DNA of 64,000 nucleotides from contig NC_064237.1 of the NCBI RefSeq assembly GCF_023101765.2, forward strand, positions 10,387,649-10,451,648, read 5' to 3'. Shown one piece after another: positions 57,700 through 64,000 of this stretch. A program made the translations under genes and the position numbers. The notes under the pieces were generated by a model. That model searched no databases. It had not been told where the DNA came from and saw nothing but the letters and a program-made list of their open reading frames with translations. The first letter of the stretch is position 1, and every line of letters starts with the position of its first letter. Source of the stretch: Spodoptera frugiperda (Eukaryota; Arthropoda; Insecta; Lepidoptera; Noctuidae).

Positions 57700-58857
57700 G
57701 TAATAATAAAGTGAAAAAAATCTAATATACTAATTTACTCATACTCATTACTCATATATGCAAATCATACTCATATCGTGTCTACATTAGAATAGACGTT
57801 TACTTCCTAAAATAAAATTAAACTAATAAAGTACCATGAAAAAATGATTCAACAATACTTATATTATGAAATCGCTATTATAATACAATCAATACTTTTT
57901 CACGCGTAGTGTAAAAACACCTCAAAATGTAAACTTTACACCTTAAACAAAAAATGTAGACAAAAACTGAGTGAAGATTGATGAACCTTCATTAATTGAG
58001 TGTTTTGTTTAAATCATTAGTGCAGTCGCGTCGTTAGGTTAGATAAAAATAAGAATTTAAGATATAAATAATAAGAATTTGGCGCATTTTGAAGGTTTTG
58101 AAGGTTTCCCCCGTCATCAAAAAAAGTCAGATACTCATTAGGACATGACAGAGGAAAATAATTCTATTGGAGCATAACTTAAAAAATAATGTCTAGGCAT
58201 GGGTACTATTGCTGTATGACTGGTGTGAAATTGGACGTATATGATGATGTTATTATTGGATGTTATTGGTCAAAAACGGACGAATTCTTATGATCACCCT
58301 GGCTTTTTACCTATAGATATTTGAAAATAATGATATTCAAATGGTATTTGTGTGTTATTTTCAATGAGGTACACATAATAACCTCTCTGGTCAGAGCAAT
58401 CACACGAATACATTTTGGAGATTGACCCATAATTCCTTTGCAAAAAAGGGCGTGATCTTGTATTCAAATATGTCTATAATTATGCCCCCATGACGCACAA
58501 ACAGTTTCACAACTTGTATTTACGTATGTATAAATACACAAAAAACATGAATGAATACAAGTATAAATAAATATTTAATCGTAAGATTCGTTTTTTACTC
58601 CCAATGTGTGAACACCAATTGTGACGTCCGCGTGACTCGTTACTTTTTTTTTATAATAGTTATTTAATTTAATTCCATTATCTATTTCTATGTCATTATA
58701 TAAAATGGAACGCGAATCTGTCTAGCAGTGTTAATGACGTCATTTATAATTATATTAGGTATGTTTTTTTTATATAAACGAATATTAAGTATAGCATTTG
58801 TCGGTCAACTCGTACGTAGTAGTCGATCAACAAGTAGTAAGTTAGTACTATTAATTC
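57700..58857. other. AT-rich spacer
   Basis: No repeat family or exon recognised. Confidence 0.5.
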
Positions 58858-59040
58858 CGTAGTTGCGGACTGCATAACAGGTTACGGGGCTCCCTGTATA
58901 CTATGGATGAATCCTTAATTAGGCACTTTTGAAACGTCAAATTGGATTGTCCGTCAATCGGGCCGTCAGTGAAATTAGGCGGTCGTTCCAAAGTGTAGCT
59001 TCGAATGGAGAAGAAAGAGCAAGCAACTCCATCGTTACTC
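58858..59040. repeat. Family-B head fragment next to a family-H copy
   Basis: 58858-58895 has AGTTGCGGACTGCATAACAG and GGTTACGGGGCTCC. 58925-59040 is reverse family H with AGTGTAGCTTCGAATGGAGA and GCAAGCAACTCCATCG. Confidence 0.6.
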
Positions 59041-59694
59041 TTTTACTTTAAAAAAAATAGTTTTGTTAATACAATCTATAAGTAAGGTTTTCACCAATCT
59101 ATAAGTGACCACTAACAGTTCCAGTAAGGACTTAGTTTACGTGCTTCATCACACTAAAAGTTACTTTTAATTAAGAGATGGGTTAGGGGTAGTTGAAAAC
59201 GGCCAAAATAATCATCATCTTTCACAATGGCATACAATAACAGTTTTCAAAATAAATAAACGAACTTACTGAAGAAAGCCCAAAATGTCATACGTACTAT
59301 TATTTTCTTTAGTCGGTAAACACGCACGGTAAACACAAACATGACTAAAACTACAGTTACATGGACATAGAAATTCCACAGTAAAGCTTCGAGCCTAAAG
59401 CACTACACAAAGATTCTTTGAAACAATGGCTGTTTAGCTGAAATGTCCACATAAAAATTCCACAATTGGAAATGGCGGGCTTTTGCTGTCTACATTACTC
59501 ACGTTGACAATCCGCCATCTTTTATTTAATGATAGTGTCACAGATAATAAAATACCTATGTATTAGATTGTTTGCAGATTCTACTTATTATTATTTTTTA
59601 TTTATAAGATTAAATAAGTAGAAATTGTAATTAGTATTTTATACTCACCCATTATAATTAATGAAACACAGCACAGCAATGCAATCAAATCCAA
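59041..59694. other. AT-rich spacer
   Basis: Nothing recognised. Confidence 0.5.
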
Positions 59695-59935
59695 GTGTGG
59701 GAGAGACATGCTTCGGCACGAATGGGTCAGCTCGACCCGAGTGATACTGTGGCCTCACAAAAAGCCGACGTGAAACAACGCTTGCGTTGTGTTTCGTTGT
59801 GTGATTGAGAGTTCCCACAATCTTCCCAATCCCCGATTCCCCAAAAACCCTTAAATTACTAACCCCCAAAAGGCCGACAACGCGCTTGTGTCAGGTGTCC
59901 ATGGGCGGCAATGATTGCTTACCATCAGGTGGTCA
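59695..59935 (-). mobile_element. Family-C element
   Basis: AAGTGTGGGAGAGACATGCT to TTGCTTACCATCAGGTGGTC, with a deletion between GTGATTGAGAGTTCC and CACAATCTTCCCAATCC. Confidence 0.7.
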
Positions 59936-59939
59936 TTAC

Positions 59940-60938
59940 CAAAAAAGCAATATATCTAACCATCCTTTGACATTAAACTTCACAACTGTTCCTAACTCGT
60001 ACTAACAATTAGTTTAGCTAAAATCAACAAAACTCACGGCGCTACCTACATAGGTAACACATTAAAATTTTACGTCTTCGTAGTATAAATGTCACATTTT
60101 ACGGCTCCCGGGAAATGTAGTACAGCTGTGGCTGTGGTCGGAACGACTTAATAACCATTTTCCAGCTATATGTCGCTATGTTTGATTTGTAGCTTTTTCC
60201 GCCACGTTCTGAGTTCTGAGTCAGTCTTTAGTTTGTATGATTAAACGCCACTCAAGTGTGGTAAGAACTAGAACTAGGTTATTTAAAAATGTCTCCGTTT
60301 TAAAATTGAAATTGGAACTGTCAGTCGGCCATATCGAGTTATTTAACGGATCTTTACGATTTGAATTTGCTCAGCTTTTTGTATTTTATTTTTTGAACCT
60401 GATAATTATTTTTAAGAAGATTTCAATCTGTTTCCACGCCTTATAAAGGTAGAAAAAAAAATGAGCAATTCCACCTATCAAAGGGAATGTTGTCTTAGTA
60501 GACAATTACTATGGATTCATGTTAAACCGACCGACCTTTAACTGATAGTCAAAAATTCTTTCGATTTTTTTTTCATTTCAACGATTTAGCGACAACATTT
60601 TACTAGACTATTCGAACAGCAAATTCTTTGGCTTTTACCCAAGCGATACACGTTTATGTATTTAAATAGGTAGGTACTTTAAACGTACCTATTGCAAGAA
60701 TGTAAGACTCTATACATAGTAGGTATTTCTTAACATTTCGAAAAACGATGCCAAATTGGCACGGTGAACAGTTAGAAAAACTATAACATTTTTGTAAAAT
60801 TATAATTAAACACGAGTACAAAAGCTCTTCACTCGACTACTTATTTTAAATTGAGGATTACATGGCCACACATTGATTAATCCTTCGTGTGCCCAAACGT
60901 GGATCCACGCGAGACACAATGTATTTTCTATTGTGTCT
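59940..60938. other. Spacer
   Basis: 60030-60240 is slightly less AT-rich (CACATTTTACGGCTCCCGGG, GTACAGCTGTGGCTGTGGTC) but has no frame. Otherwise nothing recognised. Confidence 0.4.
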
Positions 60939-61328
60939 TATACAACGTGTAACAAAAAGGGGGTATACATATCAAGTGCACGGTTTCTAGATAACATAAG
61001 AAACGATACGGGAAGGGTTTTTTTAACTCATGTTTTCATGGTACCAAGTTATGAATTTTTCAAATCGCGCCGCAGTGCGAATCAAAATTAGGTAGACAGG
61101 TACTAGGCGATCAGATTGACAGAAGAAATGTTTCGTAATACTGGCAAGTGACCCCTAGTGTTGTGGCACGTTTGTATGATTTGAAATCAAGAACCATGCG
61201 ATACCAAGTATTTGGTACTAATTTTTTTTGAAGCGTATTTTGAGCTGAAACTTTGTGTAGAGATTCTATTCAACCTGTATTCATCAGGGCTTCTTGATGT
61301 ATATGGGTATTTTGTTACACGTTGTATA
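60939..61328. mobile_element. MITE-like element, 390 bp
   Basis: TATACAACGTGTAACAAAA at the left and its inverted copy (TTTTGTTACACGTTGTATA) at 61310-61328 bound the segment. The 72-codon frame inside (60873-61091) is not convincing. Confidence 0.7.
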
Positions 61329-61937
61329 CGACATACAAGAGGTTAAAAGACCTTTACATTAGTCTTCAGGATATTTGCAAACAAAACATCATCAAATATG
61401 ACAATCACTATGAGTTGATTACAACATAGAGACTAGTTATATTTTGTTACTAAGTATTAAAATTACAAAACTGCAATCTTCAATCGTAATTTAAACTTAA
61501 AGGTTCAGATTCATCAGAGAGCGCTACGGCCCAGGTGTCTGCTAAAAGCGGCTATAGCGAAATATCGATTTCAACCCAAAATCTATGGGATTTAGATCGA
61601 CTTTTTAAATTAAATTCTAATGATGATGTCAAAATTAACAGAAATTAGCCGAAATATGTTACAATATAACTTTTTAAGTACTATGTGTGACCCTTTCGAT
61701 GCAAACTTTTCAGCATTAGACGCTTATAAGAAACCAGAGTATGTCGTAGCCATTGGCTAAGTATTAAAACAAGTCAGGTCACATCGATCGAGTGTAAAAG
61801 TAGAAAACGTTTGAGGTAATTGTCTGTGGGAGCCATCACGTTTACTGCAACATATTGATCGGATCCAAGAAGGCATTGGACAAGGGCACTTTCTAGGTAC
61901 CTAGGTAACCTACTTAGATTTTATCAAACAGTTTATT
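61329..61937. other. AT-rich spacer
   Basis: Contains a weak relative of the small fold-back at 25568 (61557-61660). No exon seen. Confidence 0.45.
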
Positions 61938-62105
61938 GTTCAATATTTGTGAGTTTGTTTGTGTGTGTCTTTGTTACTCAGTCATGTGGAAATGGCTGAG
62001 GGGATTGGTGTGAAATTTGGAAGAGGGATAGGTTATGATCTGGAATAACATATAGGACACTTTTTATCCGTCGGAACCGCGGGTGAAACCGCCGGCAGAA
62101 GCTTG
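61938..62105 (+). repeat. Family-D relative
   Basis: GTGTGAAATTTGGAAGAGGG, TTTTTATCCGTCGGAACCGC and GGGTGAAACCGCCGGCAGAA, matching the end of 32370-32560. Confidence 0.55.
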
Positions 62106-62780
62106 TTTTTTTTTATAAAATGCACACGTTGGAAAAATACAGTTTTTTGCAATCCAATAGGACATTTTGGAAACTTAAAAATTGACCTACCTGTAGGTTC
62201 TATTCTCAAGAAAACGACTCACTATTTTTTCTCGTTTAAAGTTATCCAGTAGGGTCATTCCTGAACTACTTTTAGATAAAACTTGGCATACAGACCTTGT
62301 TTAAATTTACGTAGTTTACTCATACTTAATTAAACATTAACTACTATTTTTAATTATAAATTAACGAGCAGATTGTGATCTCAATAAAGCCAACTTGGTA
62401 GAATCGATATTATTTTAAAAAACACTGAATGTCCGCGTACCAACTTTAAGGGTCGATTCTATCTGACGGGACATGCGTCGCGTAACGCCAAAACAGACAA
62501 ATTAGTCCATTGAAATGTTACAATTTGAGGGCCGAATAATGCATTTTTTAGAGGACGCAATTTTATTTTTTGAACATGTTGGGGGGGTCAATTGAAACTT
62601 AACTTGAAGTTTGTGGGGTCGCCACCCTTGTCCCTCGGCCGCCATCTTGGAAAAAGGGATGGAAACACTTTTTTTGCTATATCTCGGAAACTATGCATCG
62701 TAATAAAATTTTTAAAATCATAATTTGTAGAATATTATTTTGCCTACAAATATGTTTATATAACTTTATGCCCTAAATTA

Positions 62781-64000
62781 ACAATTAAAGAAGTTATAAG
62801 TAAAAAAGTGAATTTTTTTCAATAAAATTTTCTCTTTTGCTCTGTAACTTTTTTTTTACATTTTATAAATAAATGGCTTCAGACCAATCTTGTAGAATAT
62901 TTTTCGAGAAAAATTTGTCCCTACAACTGTTTTCAATTTCATTCATTAGAAACTCAGTTACAGCGCTCCGAAGCTAACCGGGTTCGTCAAATTAGTCCAG
63001 TCAAATAAGCTTAAATTAGGTAAGAATCTCGGAATGCGAGATGACCAGCTGTAATTTTGTAAATACTTGTAAATTGACCCCCTAAAATTGTCTCAAAACC
63101 ATGGTATATATGGTAGGGTGTAAGCAACTCTTAAAATTCAGGGTCAAAGGTCCCAAAAATCGTTCTATTGCGGTTTTTTGGAAATAACTCATTTCCTATG
63201 GGTTTTTGGTATTTGTGTTCAATATCAATATTGTAGAATACAAAATTCTCTACAACTTTTGTCTAAATTTTTTTTATATGGTGAACCGTTGTCGAGTTTG
63301 AGGGCGGAGAACGCACGGTCACTGCATCACATCAGACATTTTTTTTTCAGCTAATCTATCCGTGATGGTTGGAGGACATTAAAAAAGACGTTATGGTTTC
63401 TAAAACCATTTTTCGTCAAATTCAATTGTTTGAAAGATAGACGCTTCCAAAGTGGAAAATTTACCGTGCGTTCTCCGCCCTCAAACTCTACAACGGTTCA
63501 CCATATAAAAAAAAATTTAGACAAAAGTTGTAGAGAATGTTGTATTCTACAATATTGATATTGAATACAAATACCAAAAACCCATAGGAAATGAGTTATT
63601 TCCAAAAAACCGCAAAAGAACGATTTTTGGGACCTTTGACCCTGAATGTTAAGAGTTGCTTACACCCTACCATATATACCATGGTTTTGAGACAATTTTA
63701 GGGGGTCAATTTACAAGTATTTACAAAATTACAGCTGGTCATCTCGCATTCCGAGATTCTTACCTAATTTAAGCTTATTTGACTGGACTAATTTGACGAA
63801 CCCGGTTAGCTTCGGAGCGCTGTAACTGAGTTTCTAATGAATGAAATTGAAAACAGTTGTAGGGACAAATTTTTCTCGAAAAATATTCTACAAGATTGGT
63901 CTGAAGCCATTTATTTATAAAATGTAAAAAAAGTTACAGAGCAAAAGAGAAAATTTTATTGAAAAAAATTCACTTTTTTACTTATAACTTCTTTAATTGT
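62781..64000. repeat. Giant palindrome, arms at least 538 bp, cut by the window edge
   Basis: Left arm 62781-63319 pairs with right arm 63463-64000 as an inverted repeat with only scattered mismatches. Base 62781 pairs with base 64000, so the right arm continues past the edge. The spacer is 143 bases (63320-63462). The innermost arm is GTGACCGTGCGTTCTCCGCC in complement, against ACCGTGCGTTCTCCGCCCTC. The DNA left of 62781 back to about 62440 has the same texture (GGGGTCAATTGAAACTTAAC; CCGCCATCTTGGAAAAAGGG) and may belong to the same element. No protein frame is seen. A fold-back transposon with long inverted ends is the simplest reading; a recent inverted duplication or an assembly artefact is also possible. 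Confidence 0.9.

Noticed and set aside
60873..61091. 72-codon plus-strand frame
   Set aside because: It lies mostly within a MITE-like element bounded by inverted ends and has no coding features.

Overview
This window looks like nuclear DNA of a moth (Lepidoptera, probably noctuid-like). It is AT-rich and gene-poor. It is packed with short interspersed repeats typical of lepidopteran genomes: tRNA-derived SINEs, fold-back MITEs, RTE-like 3' tails and broken LINEs. The real genes are split by introns, with canonical GT/AG borders and arthropod-type core promoters. No operon, tRNA gene, rRNA or CRISPR array was seen.

Left part (0.9-9.5 kb) is the gene-dense end. On the minus strand is a two-exon gene for a probable secreted peptide of 83 aa (920-1963), which I do not recognise. 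Next to it is a complete four-exon deoxyhypusine hydroxylase gene (3206-5200, 304 aa) with all four His-Glu iron-ligand pairs. Head-to-head with it, on the plus strand, is a complete globin gene of 171 aa (coding exons 7227-7387, 8777-9005, 9359-9484) with a TATA box and initiator near 5.95-5.99 kb. One SINE family has colonised an intron of both genes.

Middle part (9.5-42 kb) has no gene I can support. It is a mosaic of SINE families (called A, B, C and F here), MITEs with inverted ends (9.87, 12.80, 14.83, 25.57, 36.51 and 37.13 kb), LINE or RTE tails and AT-rich spacer. A CpG-rich segment with a strong 5' splice site at 24.1-24.27 kb may be a promoter with a non-coding first exon.

Right part (42.8-64 kb) has two related leader exons coding hydrophobic N-termini (43007-43111 and 44664-44744), with duplicated upstream DNA. 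The first exon of a second globin follows (48773-48927); its remaining exons are not found. Next are an orphan 3' exon (49690-49828) and a 70-aa two-helix membrane microprotein ORF (50338-50550). Beyond these lie a LINE that lost its reverse transcriptase (52.6-53.5 kb), a 1.3-kb cluster of the motif GGTAAAGTTGCCA in both orientations (53.7-55.0 kb), several fold-backs, and a very large palindrome (arms at least 538 bp) that runs off the right edge.

The strongest leads are the possible leader exons in front of the second globin, the secreted-peptide gene, the GGTAAAGTTGCCA cluster and the giant palindrome. The globin and hydroxylase calls are firm. The small-gene calls rest on splice phase, signal-like sequence and codon pattern and need transcript data.
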